Of a DNA stretch of 64,000 nt, positions 49,861 to 59,215 are shown piece by piece. The translations under genes and the position numbers were made by a program. The DNA is from Thermoproteota archaeon. Its GTDB lineage: Archaea > Korarchaeota > Korarchaeia > Korarchaeales > Korarchaeaceae. Numbering within the stretch: position 1 is the stretch's first letter; every line of letters begins with the position of its first letter. The stretch spans positions 1 to 64,000 of the forward strand of contig JARZZM010000017.1 in NCBI GenBank assembly GCA_030130125.1. Direction: 5' to 3'. The notes below the pieces were generated by a model, which searched no databases, had not been told where the DNA came from, and saw only the letters and a list, made by a program, of their open reading frames with translations.

Positions 49861-50715
49861 TTAAAGGTTTTGTGGGAGTATGCCCGTTTCTAAGTAGTCC
49901 ATTATGCCTGTTAGCCTCCTTGGAACCATCCTCTTGACTATCCTCTTGTAGAAGTCGGCTGGGTTAGAAGACAATCGGACGAAAACGCCCTTGATATCTG
50001 AGCCTGAAACTCTGATCGGGGGTCTCATCTTCAGTGGAGTGAGACCGTCAGCTACGATGTAGGCTTGGGGATCTGGGGACCATATCTCCACCTCCGACTC
50101 TAAGGGGAGTATAAAAGACTTGACTGCGAGGGTGAGGCTAGGTGGCCACGGAGCTACGTAAGACACGACCATGTCCTTGGATCTGGGATCAACTAGGGGA
50201 CCGCCAGCCGCAAGAGAATAAGCTAGTGAGCCGGTTGGAGTGGATATTATGACCCCATCGCATATGCACTCCCCAGTTGGAATCCCATCAACAGCTATTC
50301 CCAACCTAGACGACTTACCGAGCTTTCCACTCCTTATCAAGAACTCGTTTAGTGCTACGAGCTTGACATCACCTCTAGTTTCAATAGTCGATGTCTCCTC
50401 GAGCCAGTACATTCCTCTCGAGAGTATATCCGGTATATACTCTATCTCGTCTGGATCGACCTCTAGCAATGTTCCATACGTCCCATCTTTCACTCCCAAG
50501 ACCGGTACCCCACCCAAGGTCTGATGGAAAGCCCTGAGAAGTGTTCCGTCCCCACCGATGACCACGACCACGTCTGGACCGTCTTCTAATCCCACGATCC
50601 TTATTTTAGACTCTTTAAGTAGACTCTCAAGCCTTTTGGCCAGCTTTAACGTCTTCTTCTTGCCGTCATTGTATATCAGCGTTACGCTGCTTGCTGGAGA
50701 GCCCTTTACCAGCAT
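49861..50715 (-). CDS. nadK: NAD kinase
   Basis: Makes NADP from NAD with ATP or polyphosphate. GGDGT (near residue 54-58) is the phosphate-donor site; LNEFLI holds the NE motif; DGVIISTPTGSLAYSLAAGGP is the NAD-binding stretch. 284 residues. ATG at 50715 lies about 25 bases after a minus-strand TATA-like GTTAAATAAG, so probably leaderless. tRNA-Leu follows downstream on the same strand. Confidence 0.95.
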   Translation of the reverse strand: MLVKGSPASSVTLIYNDGKKKTLKLAKRLESLLKESKIRIVGLEDGPDVVVVIGGDGTLLRAFHQTLGGVPVLGVKDGTYGTLLEVDPDEIEYIPDILSRGMYWLEETSTIETRGDVKLVALNEFLIRSGKLGKSSRLGIAVDGIPTGECICDGVIISTPTGSLAYSLAAGGPLVDPRSKDMVVSYVAPWPPSLTLAVKSFILPLESEVEIWSPDPQAYIVADGLTPLKMRPPIRVSGSDIKGVFVRLSSNPADFYKRIVKRMVPRRLTGIMDYLETGILPQNL

Positions 50716-50734
50716 CGCATGAATTTGGAGTCGT

Positions 50735-50745
50735 GCTTATTTAAC
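50735..50745. promoter_or_regulatory. Shared TATA-like tract between nadK and GINS
   Basis: CTTATTTAAC is about 25 bases before the nadK ATG (minus) and about 50 bases before ATG 50791 (plus). It lies inside the longer GINS frame that begins at 50719, which argues for the downstream GINS start. Confidence 0.5.
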
Positions 50746-50790
50746 ATACTTTCTGGAATAGATGGGTGCCCCTCCGTGATATCTAAGAGA

Positions 50791-51273
50791 ATGGCTCGCG
50801 TCTTGGAGGAGATACAGCAGGTTAAGATCACACCTAAAAGGGATTTAAGCCTGAAGTGGCTTGGAATCAGGTTGTTCAAAGATGTGGAAGCGGAAGTACC
50901 CAAGTGGTTGGCTGATATCCTAGCGGAGGAGGGCTTCGCTGAGGTCGAGGAGGTGAACTGGAGGATCATCAGCGAGAAGCTTTACAAGGAGAAAGTGTCC
51001 CTGATGCCCTTAGAACTCCCCCCCTACACGTATCCCCTGATCAGGGAGATATTGGAGCGATCCCCTGAGGATTCTCTGATACGTAGGGATGCGATTTCCC
51101 TAGTAAATAAGAGGATTTCCAAGATCTTGAATCATATAAGAACCTCGATAGCGTTAACGAGTAAAAGAACTCCCAAAAATCTCCTGCCTGAAGAACTCAT
51201 CCTTTATAATGCCCTGAGGGCGGTTGTAGATGGGTGGATGAGCGCTTTCTTAGGAGTAAGGGATGATGAATAA
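50791..51273 (+). CDS. GINS complex subunit (Gins23-like)
   Basis: Replication factor that joins MCM in the CMG-type helicase. The small B domain (IRLFKDVEAEVPKWLADILAEEG, early in the protein) comes before the helical A domain (MPLELPPYTYPLIREIL onward), the order of Sld5-opposite Psf2/Psf3 types. ATG 50791 gives 160 residues and clears the shared promoter; ATG 50719 leaves three bases to nadK and seems wrong. The stop overlaps the mcm start by one base, tying it to MCM. Only one GINS gene is in the window. Confidence 0.8.
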   Translation: MARVLEEIQQVKITPKRDLSLKWLGIRLFKDVEAEVPKWLADILAEEGFAEVEEVNWRIISEKLYKEKVSLMPLELPPYTYPLIREILERSPEDSLIRRDAISLVNKRISKILNHIRTSIALTSKRTPKNLLPEELILYNALRAVVDGWMSAFLGVRDDE

Positions 51274-53414
51274 TGGTGGAGAGGGCCCCTCTTCTGTCTC
51301 CCGATGAGCTCGCTGAGAAGTATAAGGAGTTCATAAGGTTCTACTTGGATGGAGACGGTGAGCCCATCTATAGCAACGCATTAGCTCAGATGATAGAGGA
51401 TCAAAAGAGATCCCTAGAGGTTAATTGGGTCCATCTTTACAATTTCAACCCTGAATTCAGGGAGATAGCCGAGGATATCATAGTTCATCCGACTTTCCAT
51501 TTAGAAGCCGCCTCCAGAGCCCTGAAGGAGCTTGTAAGCGAACTCTTAGGTGATCTGGTCAGGGAGGATAAGTTCAGGATCTACAGCGGGGGAGACTTCC
51601 ACCTCAGGTTCTACAATGTCCCTACAAAGGCAGCCCTGAGGGATGTGACCAAGTTCTCCATAGGGAGACTGGTAGAGATAGAGGGGATAATCACCAGGGT
51701 ATCGGACATCTATGATAAGCTGGAGAGAGCCGTGTACGTGTGTACTAATCCCATGTGTGGTAGAGTAGAGGAAATTGAGGTAATCAGTGGAAGATTCAGG
51801 CCTCCAGATAAATGTCCCGACTGCGGGGCGCCAATGAGGTTCGATCACGAGCTCAGCGAGTTCGTGAGATGGAGGACTATAAGGATCCAAGAGAGGCCAG
51901 AGGATCTCCCTCCAGGTATGATGCCTGAGCATATAGACGGGATCCTCTTGGATGATATAGTGGATGAGGTCAAGCCGGGAGATAGGGTCAAGATCACGGG
52001 AATAATAAGGATCAAGCCAGCTAGAAGGGACGAGGGAAGGGGGCAAGGTCCGATCTATAAGCGTTATTTGGAGATAGTGCATGTCGAGGTTCCGAATAGA
52101 ATCTACGAGAAGCTTGAGATAACTCCAGAGGACGAGGAGGAGATCTGGAGGTTAGCTGAGAGGAAAGATCTAGAGGATCTCATCGTCAAGTCCATTGCCC
52201 CCTCCGTGTTCGGCTGGATAGAGGTAAAGAGGGCGATAGCTTATGCCCTCTTCGGAGGCAGTACCAAGATACTGGCCGACGGCTCTAAGGTAAGGGGAGA
52301 GATAAACATCCTCATGGTGGGGGATCCGGGAGTTGCCAAGAGCCAGCTTCTCAAATACGCTGCGCAATTAGCGCCTCGAGGCTTATACACGACAGGAAAG
52401 GGATCGACCGCGGCAGGCCTGACCGCTGCGGTTGTTAGGGACTCTGCAACGGGCGGATGGACTCTCGAGGCCGGTGCGCTGGTACTGGCAGACAGGGGAG
52501 TCGCTTGCATCGACGAGTTTGACAAGATGAACGAGGACGATAGGAGATCAATACATGAAGCCATGGAGCAGCAGACTATTTCGATAGCTAAGGCAGGGAT
52601 AGTGGCTACACTTAACGCGCGGACTACCATTATTGCCGCAGCTAACCCGAAGAAGGGCAGGTACGATGACTACGTTTCCATAACTGAGAACATAAACCTC
52701 CCACCAACGATCCTCTCCAGGTTTGACCTAGTGTTCATAATGAAGGACAGACCGAGCCCCGAAGCCGACAGCATGGTAGCCGAGCACATACTCATCACCA
52801 GAATGGGGAGGAACCCCGAAGCCAAGCCCCCGATAGATCCTACTCTGTTGAAGAAGTACATAGCGTACGCGAAGCAGAACATAGACCCAACGCTAACCGA
52901 CGAGGCCGCCAGAAAGATAAAGGAATTTTACGTAGAGATGAGGAAGAAGGGCATAGCTAGGGATGAGGAGGGAGGAGATATCCTCTTCGAGACCATCGCA
53001 ATAACCCCGAGGCAATTAGAGGCTCTCATAAGGCTCAGCGAGGCTAGGGCTAGGATGCACCTCAGGAAGGAGGTGACAGACGAGGACGCCGAGATGGCGA
53101 TCAAGTTGGTGAATATAATGCTGGAGGGGGCCGCTCACGATGTAGTATCTGGGATAAGGGATATCACCGGGCTCATGACTGGCGTCTCCTACACGATGGT
53201 CAAGAGGAGGGAGATAGTCTACTCGCTGATCAAGCAGCTAGTGAAGGAATCTGAGGACGGTACCGTTGATAGGGATGTAGTGGTGAGGCTAGCCGCTGAG
53301 AAGCTCAATCTGAGGGGGAAGGAGTACGTGATAGAGGACATCCTGAAGAAGCTCAACGAGGACGGTCTGATAATATTCCCTAAGCTGGACAAAATCAGCC
53401 TGTTAGAAGGATGA
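51273..53414 (+). CDS. mcm: Replicative MCM helicase
   Basis: Hexameric DNA helicase, 713 residues. The N-terminal domain contains a zinc site (CTNPMCG...CPDCG, about 157-185) and OB fold. The AAA+ core has Walker A GDPGVAKSQ, the helix-2 insert, Walker B CIDEFDKM, and the arginine finger in LSRFDLVF. A winged helix ends the protein. No intein. ATG overlaps the GINS stop; Hel308 follows after four bases, so GINS-MCM-Hel308 are probably one transcript. Confidence 0.98.
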   Translation: MVERAPLLSPDELAEKYKEFIRFYLDGDGEPIYSNALAQMIEDQKRSLEVNWVHLYNFNPEFREIAEDIIVHPTFHLEAASRALKELVSELLGDLVREDKFRIYSGGDFHLRFYNVPTKAALRDVTKFSIGRLVEIEGIITRVSDIYDKLERAVYVCTNPMCGRVEEIEVISGRFRPPDKCPDCGAPMRFDHELSEFVRWRTIRIQERPEDLPPGMMPEHIDGILLDDIVDEVKPGDRVKITGIIRIKPARRDEGRGQGPIYKRYLEIVHVEVPNRIYEKLEITPEDEEEIWRLAERKDLEDLIVKSIAPSVFGWIEVKRAIAYALFGGSTKILADGSKVRGEINILMVGDPGVAKSQLLKYAAQLAPRGLYTTGKGSTAAGLTAAVVRDSATGGWTLEAGALVLADRGVACIDEFDKMNEDDRRSIHEAMEQQTISIAKAGIVATLNARTTIIAAANPKKGRYDDYVSITENINLPPTILSRFDLVFIMKDRPSPEADSMVAEHILITRMGRNPEAKPPIDPTLLKKYIAYAKQNIDPTLTDEAARKIKEFYVEMRKKGIARDEEGGDILFETIAITPRQLEALIRLSEARARMHLRKEVTDEDAEMAIKLVNIMLEGAAHDVVSGIRDITGLMTGVSYTMVKRREIVYSLIKQLVKESEDGTVDRDVVVRLAAEKLNLRGKEYVIEDILKKLNEDGLIIFPKLDKISLLEG

Positions 53415-53418
53415 AAGA

Positions 53419-55530
53419 ATGGGACTAGAGGATCTCCTCGAGAGTTTGGGTGTTACGGAGCTTTACCCGACGCAGAAGGTGATTCTAGAGAGGAATCTGC
53501 TTGAGAAGGGGAACTTCGTTTTAGCTGCTCCTACCGCTGCTGGGAAGACACTATCAGCCGAGATGGTAATGAATGAAGAGTTAGAAAAGGGAGGAAAGGT
53601 CCTCTACCTAGTACCTCTGCGTTCTTTGGCCTATGAGAAGTATGAGGAGTTCTCTCGGGTGTTCAGCGGTCATAAAGTGAGGGTCTCGATAGGCGACTAC
53701 GACTCGTCCGAGGAGCCTCTAGCCCAGTACGACCTCGTAGTGATGACGTATGAGAAGTTCGATTCGGTTCAGAGGCATGGGACTGCTTGGCTAGGGCAGC
53801 TGACCCTCCTAGTGCTGGACGAGGTTCACTACGTTGGAGATCCCTACAGGGGACCTACCCTCGAGATGGCCGTCTCCAAGTTCATGTACGATAACGATGA
53901 TGCGAGGAGGGTAGCCCTCAGCGCGACCATCACTAACTTGGAGGAAATCGCATCATGGCTGGGAGCCACCCCTCTGAGAGTTAACTGGAGACCCGTTCCC
54001 TTGAGGGTGGCTATGTATCACGCTGGACACCTGATATTCCAAGATGGAGAGATCGAACCACTGCCTGGGGAAGGGGTCCTCCCACTAGTCATGAGGAGCT
54101 TGGAGAGTGGTGGTCAGGTCATAATATTCTACAACAGGAGGATGGATGCTGTCTCTTGGGCTGAGAGGCTCTCGTCAAAGTTGAATCTGGAAGGAGTGGA
54201 GTTGGAGGAGTTTGTTGAAGGGAGTCTAGACGGATACAGCTCCTCCAAGCTCGTGGAGAAGCTTGCCCTCTTCATGAGGAGGGGGGTCGCCTTCCACCAT
54301 GCCGGATTACCCTTCGAGTTGAGGAAAGCTGTAGAAAACGCTTTTCGCTCTGGAAAGATCAGGGTGATAACTGCGACTCCAACCCTAGCAGCAGGAGTGA
54401 ACTTGCCAGCTAGGACCGTCATCATAAGCTCCTACAGGAGGTTCGACAGGAGATTGGGTAGAATGGCTCTCATCTCGGTGATGGAATTCTGGCAGATGGT
54501 TGGGAGAGCCGGTCGACCTAGATACGACCCCTATGGCGAGGCCTTCGTGGTCGTCGGAAGTGGGAGTGATGCCGAGAGGGTGTTCAAGAGATATCTCTCA
54601 TCGGAGCCTGAGCCGATAACCTCGTCGTTATACGATATATCTCAGCTTAGGAACCATGTTTTGGCGCTTGTATCTTCTCGGGGATATATGAGCAAGTCTG
54701 ATCTCGATGAAATCTTCAGGAGGACCCTTCTTTATATCCAAGGCGGGAGTAAGCTCATAGATAGATCCTTACCCTACGTCCTATCGTCTCTGGAACGGGA
54801 AGGGTTCTTAGTGAGCGAGCACGACGGTTACAAGGCTACCTCGATTGGCAAGAGGGTCTCCGAGCTTTATGTAGATCCATCGTCGGCTCACCTAATGATT
54901 CGATCCTTGGACGAACTTGATCAGAGATTCGGCTCCGGCGATTCTGTAGAGCTACCCGTCCTACACCTCATCTCGATGGTTCCCGATATGCCGAGGGTTT
55001 CCCTCCAGCGTGGCGGTAGATCCCTGTTAGAGGAGGTACTAGAGGGAGTTGATCTCCTTCTTCCAATTGAGGAGATCCCCGTCTCCTCAATGAGCGAGCT
55101 CCTTCAAATTACCAAGGCTGCGCTCTCCTTGAAACTTTGGATCGAGGGTGTTGCTGAAGGAGATATCGAGGAGAGGCTTGGAATAGAGCCGGGCGATCTG
55201 AGAGGACTGGCTGAGACAGGTGCTTGGCTCTGTTACGCTTTCTCGGAGATAGCCAGACTATTGAGGAAGAAGGCGCTCGCTAACTGGCTGGGCACCCTGT
55301 CCATGAGGCTGAAACACGGCATACCGGAGGAGATGTTCCAACTCGTCTCAATAAGAGGGGTGGGTAGGATAAGGGCCAAGGTCCTCTTTGAGGCTGGGTA
55401 CAGGACCGTTAAGGATATAGCTGAGGCGACTCCAAGGGACCTCGAGAGGTTGCCGGGGATAGGAAGGCGTCTGTCCAAGGAGATAATAGAGCAAGCGAGG
55501 TCAATGATCCATGCCGGTTCACCCGATTGA
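53419..55530 (+). CDS. hel308: Hel308 DNA helicase
   Basis: Ski2-like superfamily 2 helicase acting at stalled forks, 703 residues. Q-motif LYPTQKVILE, motif I AAPTAAGKTL, motif II DEVHYVGD, motif III SATI, motif VI QMVGRAGRPRYD. The ratchet domain and a C-terminal helix-hairpin-helix (IRGVGRIRAKVLFEAG) complete the family layout. The purB start lies 20 bases inside its end. Position behind mcm supports a role in fork restart. Confidence 0.95.
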   Translation: MGLEDLLESLGVTELYPTQKVILERNLLEKGNFVLAAPTAAGKTLSAEMVMNEELEKGGKVLYLVPLRSLAYEKYEEFSRVFSGHKVRVSIGDYDSSEEPLAQYDLVVMTYEKFDSVQRHGTAWLGQLTLLVLDEVHYVGDPYRGPTLEMAVSKFMYDNDDARRVALSATITNLEEIASWLGATPLRVNWRPVPLRVAMYHAGHLIFQDGEIEPLPGEGVLPLVMRSLESGGQVIIFYNRRMDAVSWAERLSSKLNLEGVELEEFVEGSLDGYSSSKLVEKLALFMRRGVAFHHAGLPFELRKAVENAFRSGKIRVITATPTLAAGVNLPARTVIISSYRRFDRRLGRMALISVMEFWQMVGRAGRPRYDPYGEAFVVVGSGSDAERVFKRYLSSEPEPITSSLYDISQLRNHVLALVSSRGYMSKSDLDEIFRRTLLYIQGGSKLIDRSLPYVLSSLEREGFLVSEHDGYKATSIGKRVSELYVDPSSAHLMIRSLDELDQRFGSGDSVELPVLHLISMVPDMPRVSLQRGGRSLLEEVLEGVDLLLPIEEIPVSSMSELLQITKAALSLKLWIEGVAEGDIEERLGIEPGDLRGLAETGAWLCYAFSEIARLLRKKALANWLGTLSMRLKHGIPEEMFQLVSIRGVGRIRAKVLFEAGYRTVKDIAEATPRDLERLPGIGRRLSKEIIEQARSMIHAGSPD

Positions 55531-56896
55531 TTACAGATATGGATCGAGCGAGATGAGGCGTGTCTTCGAACCTGAAAACAGAGTGAGGCTCATGGCCCGA
55601 GTGGAGGTCGCCCTACTCGAGGCACTCGCGGACAGAGGTATAGTGCCCAGAGAGGCGGTCGAGGATGTGAGGAGGGCTGCTGAGTCCTTAAGCTGGGATG
55701 AGGTGAGGAAGGAAGAGAGGATCACGAAGCATGAGACGATGGCCTTGGTCAGGGTGCTGGCTAGGAAGGCGGGGAGGAGTGGGATGCATGTGCACCTCGG
55801 GATAACCTCTAACGATGTGCTCGATACGGTGATGGCCCTGCAAATCAGAGAAGCTGGATCTCTGCTCGTGAGGAGGGCAGTAAACCTCCTAGAGGAAATC
55901 GTCAGTAGAGGGGAGGAGGTAAGGAAGAAGGGGATAGTGGCTCCAGGTAGGACGCACGGCGTCATAGCGGACCCGATCCCTCTCTCAATGAAGTTCGCGC
56001 TGTGGTCGTATTTCGTGAGGAAGAGTTTGGAAAGCCTATTAGAGACCCTAAATGATGCTGCAGTCTGCAAGATATCTGGCGCAGTCGGGACGATGGCCGC
56101 GCTCGTGGAGCTGGGCGTCGAGGATCCCATAAAATTCCAAGAAGATGTGTTGGGTAGGCTCGGCCTTAAAGCCGCAGAGATAAGCACTCAGGTAGTTCCT
56201 AGGGACAGGCTAGCCCGGCTAATCGCATCTATATCGGCAATGTCCTCCTCCTTAGATGCCATAGCTAACGAGATAAGGAACCTTCACAGGACGGAGATAG
56301 GAGAGATTCAAGAGTACTTCGAATCCACCGCTCAGGTCGGATCTAGCACCATGCCTCACAAGAGGAATCCCATAAAGAGCGAGAAGGTCTGCGGGCTAGC
56401 GAAGGTGGTGAGATCCCTCGCAATAACAGCGCTCGAGAACGTAGTGCTCGAGCATGAGAGAGATCTGACGAATAGTTCTGCAGAAAGGTGTTTCCTGCCC
56501 GAAGCTTTCCTGCTACTGGAAGAGCAACTCATCTCTCTTACCGATGTGATGAGAAATCTGGTGATCAATGAGGATCGGATAAGGGAAAATCTCGTAAGGT
56601 ACTCTGACCTAGCTTTGAGTGAGAGGTTGATGATAGCCCTAGTGAAGAAGGGCTTAGGAAGACAGGAGTCCCATGAGCTAGTGAGGAGGGTAGCGATGAC
56701 ATCCTACGAGCGGGGAGAGCCCCTATTCAAGGTCGCCTTGGAAGACTCGACCATAAGCGGCCTCCTAACTCCTGAGGAGGTTGAAGCCCTGAGAGATCCT
56801 AACACATATATCGGGGCTGGTCATGAGATAGCCCGTCTGGAATTTGAGAGAGCTAAAAGACTAATTGAGGAGGTGCGTAAGAACGAGCGGGATTAA
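55511..56896 (+). CDS. purB: Adenylosuccinate lyase
   Basis: Catalyses two fumarate-releasing steps of purine synthesis (SAICAR and adenylosuccinate cleavage). N-terminal HPIDYRYGSSEMRRVF is typical. Conserved blocks: GMHVHLGITSNDVLD, GRTHGVIADPIPLSMKFALW, and the signature GSSTMPHKRNP with the catalytic flexible loop. 461 residues. ATG within the end of hel308. The beta-CASP gene overlaps its 3' end by up to 32 bases. Confidence 0.95.
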   Translation: MPVHPIDYRYGSSEMRRVFEPENRVRLMARVEVALLEALADRGIVPREAVEDVRRAAESLSWDEVRKEERITKHETMALVRVLARKAGRSGMHVHLGITSNDVLDTVMALQIREAGSLLVRRAVNLLEEIVSRGEEVRKKGIVAPGRTHGVIADPIPLSMKFALWSYFVRKSLESLLETLNDAAVCKISGAVGTMAALVELGVEDPIKFQEDVLGRLGLKAAEISTQVVPRDRLARLIASISAMSSSLDAIANEIRNLHRTEIGEIQEYFESTAQVGSSTMPHKRNPIKSEKVCGLAKVVRSLAITALENVVLEHERDLTNSSAERCFLPEAFLLLEEQLISLTDVMRNLVINEDRIRENLVRYSDLALSERLMIALVKKGLGRQESHELVRRVAMTSYERGEPLFKVALEDSTISGLLTPEEVEALRDPNTYIGAGHEIARLEFERAKRLIEEVRKNERD

Positions 56897-58214
56897 GCTC
56901 AGGTTCTTGGGTGCTGCCGAGAGGGTAGGAAGATCCAGCTTAGAGGTGATCGGGAAGGAAGGGTCGATCATACTCGATTCCGGCGTCGATTTCGGGGGGA
57001 GGGGCAGGGACAAATTCCCTTTGGATCCTCAGCATGAAGTCAGCTCCCTAGTGCTGACCCATGCTCATCTAGATCATTCAGGGTATGCCCCCGCCGTAGT
57101 ATCCAAATGGGAATGCGACCTCCTAGCTACCCCTCCCACCGTAGATGTGTCCGAGATCCTACTGAGGGATTTCCTTAATCTATTTCCTGAAGATGAACCG
57201 AAGCCCTTCACCAATCAGGATATAGGGTTGCTGAAGAAGAGGGAGAGGTCCATCAGATTCGGCATGTCCACCCAAGTGAGAGATTGGGAGGTCATCCCCT
57301 TCAACGCGGGGCACGTACTGGGCTCCGCGATGATATATCTGAGATCGCCTGATGGGATTTCCCTTCTGTACACGGGCGATCTGAACACATCAAATACTAG
57401 GACGCTCAGAGGCGCAGATGTAAACCTCCCGGAAGTGAATTACCTCGTGATAGAGAGTACGTACGGCGGAGACCAGGATGTCCACCCCTCCAGGAAGAAG
57501 GTGGAGAGGAAGTTCGTCGAGGACATAAGGTCCGTTATCCAGTCCGGTGGCGTGACGATCGTCCCAGCTTTCGCATTAGGAAGGGCCCAAGAGGTCCTTC
57601 TGACGCTAATCCACTATATGGAGTCTGGATTCCTCCCCGAGGTCCCGATATTCGTTGATGGTATGATCAGGGAGGTCTCCAAATTCTACACCATTTACTG
57701 GTCTTGGCTTAGACCTGAGCTGCAGAGGAGGGTGAGGGAGAGCAAGAGAGGTCTGTTCGATCACAGAGCGATAGAGGAGGTCTGGAGCAGGGATGAGATC
57801 TTGGATCTCAGTGAGCCCTTCATAGTGGTAACTACATCTGGAATGCTCCAAGGAGGTCCGGTTCTCACCTACTTAAAGCACTTCGGGACGAAAAAGGGAA
57901 ACCTGATCTATCTGACGGGATACCAAGTCAAGGGAACTAGGGGCAGACTATTGATGGATGGTGAGAGGGACGTACCAATGCCTGACGGTAGCACGATACG
58001 CATAGAGGCAGACGTCAAGTTCGCCGACTTCTCCGCCCACGCCGACCAGCCAAACCTGATCAATTTCGTATCTAAGTTGAGTGAAAGCGGACTGAAGGAA
58101 GTTATTCTGGTCCATGGGGAGCCCGATAAGATGCGTCAGTTGAGAAGAAAGTTGGAGAAGAGGGGAATCAGGACGTATATCCCAAAGCTGGGTGAGGTAG
58201 TCCGGCTGAGCTAG
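56865..58214 (+). CDS. Beta-CASP metallo-beta-lactamase ribonuclease (aCPSF2-like)
   Basis: RNase of the CPSF73/RNase J class, without the N-terminal KH domains of FttA/aCPSF1. Motif 2 is THAHLDHSG (near 65-73). GHVLGSAM and TGDLNT follow. The beta-CASP part has STYGGDQ, PAFALGRAQEVL, SGMLQGGP, and motifs with FSAHADQ and HGEPDKM. The frame is closed upstream by TTG 56865, yet the natural-looking start is at ATT 56892 (giving IKLRFLGAA), with GAGGAGGTG 16 bases before it. Start therefore uncertain; 440-449 residues. Confidence 0.87.
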   Translation: MRRCVRTSGIKLRFLGAAERVGRSSLEVIGKEGSIILDSGVDFGGRGRDKFPLDPQHEVSSLVLTHAHLDHSGYAPAVVSKWECDLLATPPTVDVSEILLRDFLNLFPEDEPKPFTNQDIGLLKKRERSIRFGMSTQVRDWEVIPFNAGHVLGSAMIYLRSPDGISLLYTGDLNTSNTRTLRGADVNLPEVNYLVIESTYGGDQDVHPSRKKVERKFVEDIRSVIQSGGVTIVPAFALGRAQEVLLTLIHYMESGFLPEVPIFVDGMIREVSKFYTIYWSWLRPELQRRVRESKRGLFDHRAIEEVWSRDEILDLSEPFIVVTTSGMLQGGPVLTYLKHFGTKKGNLIYLTGYQVKGTRGRLLMDGERDVPMPDGSTIRIEADVKFADFSAHADQPNLINFVSKLSESGLKEVILVHGEPDKMRQLRRKLEKRGIRTYIPKLGEVVRLS

Positions 58215-58254
58215 GAGTTAGATATTTAAGGCGCATTACATCCCAGTTAGGCCC

Positions 58255-58261
58255 TTTATAA
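58255..58261 (+). promoter_or_regulatory. TATA box before the GTPase module
   Basis: TTTATAA lies 29-35 bases before ATG 58290, fitting a leaderless start for the three-gene GTPase unit. A second AT tract, TTTATAT at 58277-58283, is too close to act. Confidence 0.45.
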
Positions 58262-58289
58262 CGGCAATGGAATCTGTTTATATGGGAAA

Positions 58290-58946
58290 ATGCTGGCCAG
58301 ACTCGTGGAGCCGAAGCAAAGTGGTGGATTCATTTCTAGAATATTTTCTAGGCTCTTCCGTAGGAGGAAGAGGATAATACTGGGTATCTACGGTCCGGTC
58401 AATTCTGGAAAGACAACTCTAGCCAATAGGATCTGCATGGACTTCGTGGGGGAGAAGCTCGGGACCGTGAGCAGAGTGCCTCACGAGACCAGGACCGTCA
58501 GCGTAATGGAGAACGTCTCCCTCAGGTTGAGAAATGGTTCTTCCCTAGTAATGGATGTCGTTGATACGCCGGGAATAGCGATGAGGGTCACTTACAGGAG
58601 TTTCCTTAGATACGGGTTCAAGAAAGAGGAGGCTCTAGAGAGAGCTGCCGAGGCGGCTAAGGGAGTTGTTGAGGCCATAAAGTCGATGGAGAGGGTCGAT
58701 GTGGCCTTGATAGTGTTAGACTCCACCAAGGATCCGACATCGCAAGTTAACTGGGTGATAGCTGGAAATCTGAAGGCTAGGGGGATACCTTACATAGTGG
58801 TGGCTAACAAGATCGACCTCCCGTATGCCAGGCCCAACAGGGTGGAGAAGGCCTTTTCAGAGGACTCGGTCGTGAAGATCTCGGCTTTAAGGGGAGACAA
58901 TATTGAGAGCCTCTATGAGGCCATAGCGGAGGTAGCCAGTGGATGA
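58290..58946 (+). CDS. Era-like small GTPase of an archaeal three-gene module
   Basis: 218 residues. A basic, hydrophobic N terminus (about 1-28, FISRIFSRLFRRRKR) could touch membrane or RNA. The G domain has G1 YGPVNSGKTT (about 34-43), an ETRTV switch, G3 DTPG (near 92) and G4 NKID (near 172), with SALRG as G5. It lacks the KH domain of bacterial Era. The next two genes overlap in sequence, forming the module I recall in many archaea (GTPase, DUF2073, zinc ribbon; the last named OapC/ArvC in databases). Function unknown. Confidence 0.8.
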   Translation: MLARLVEPKQSGGFISRIFSRLFRRRKRIILGIYGPVNSGKTTLANRICMDFVGEKLGTVSRVPHETRTVSVMENVSLRLRNGSSLVMDVVDTPGIAMRVTYRSFLRYGFKKEEALERAAEAAKGVVEAIKSMERVDVALIVLDSTKDPTSQVNWVIAGNLKARGIPYIVVANKIDLPYARPNRVEKAFSEDSVVKISALRGDNIESLYEAIAEVASG

Positions 58947-59215
58947 ACATACTGTTCCTGGAGGAACTCTCTGAGGATAGCGTGCGTGAAGTGATCAGCC
59001 TCTTGATAGAGGGAGGCATCGTCATAACGAGGACCATAGATCCAAAAGCGGTGGTCTCTGCCCTAGAATCCCTACTATCTAGACACGAGGGCGAATCATC
59101 TGGGATGGAGATAGAGAAGCTCTCTGAAGGGGGGCCCTACCTCATTCACCCTGGAGGGGTAAAGCTGTCTAAGAGGAGAGGCTCCGTCCTCATTTCGGGT
59201 GTAGAACCTTGCTGA
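58943..59215 (+). CDS. DUF2073-like protein, partner of the Era-like GTPase
   Basis: 90 residues with an alpha/beta pattern: strand NILFLEEL, helix SVREVISLLIEGG, strand VITRTID, then helix and SKRRGSVLISGV. Its size and place between the GTPase and a zinc-ribbon gene match DUF2073, which I recall only by context and short similarity. It overlaps the GTPase stop by four bases (ATGA). It could act as a GTPase regulator or scaffold. Confidence 0.55.
   Translation: MNILFLEELSEDSVREVISLLIEGGIVITRTIDPKAVVSALESLLSRHEGESSGMEIEKLSEGGPYLIHPGGVKLSKRRGSVLISGVEPC

Noticed and set aside
50719-50790. Upstream GINS start at 50719
   Set aside because: It would leave three bases to divergent nadK and place the shared TATA tract inside the coding region.
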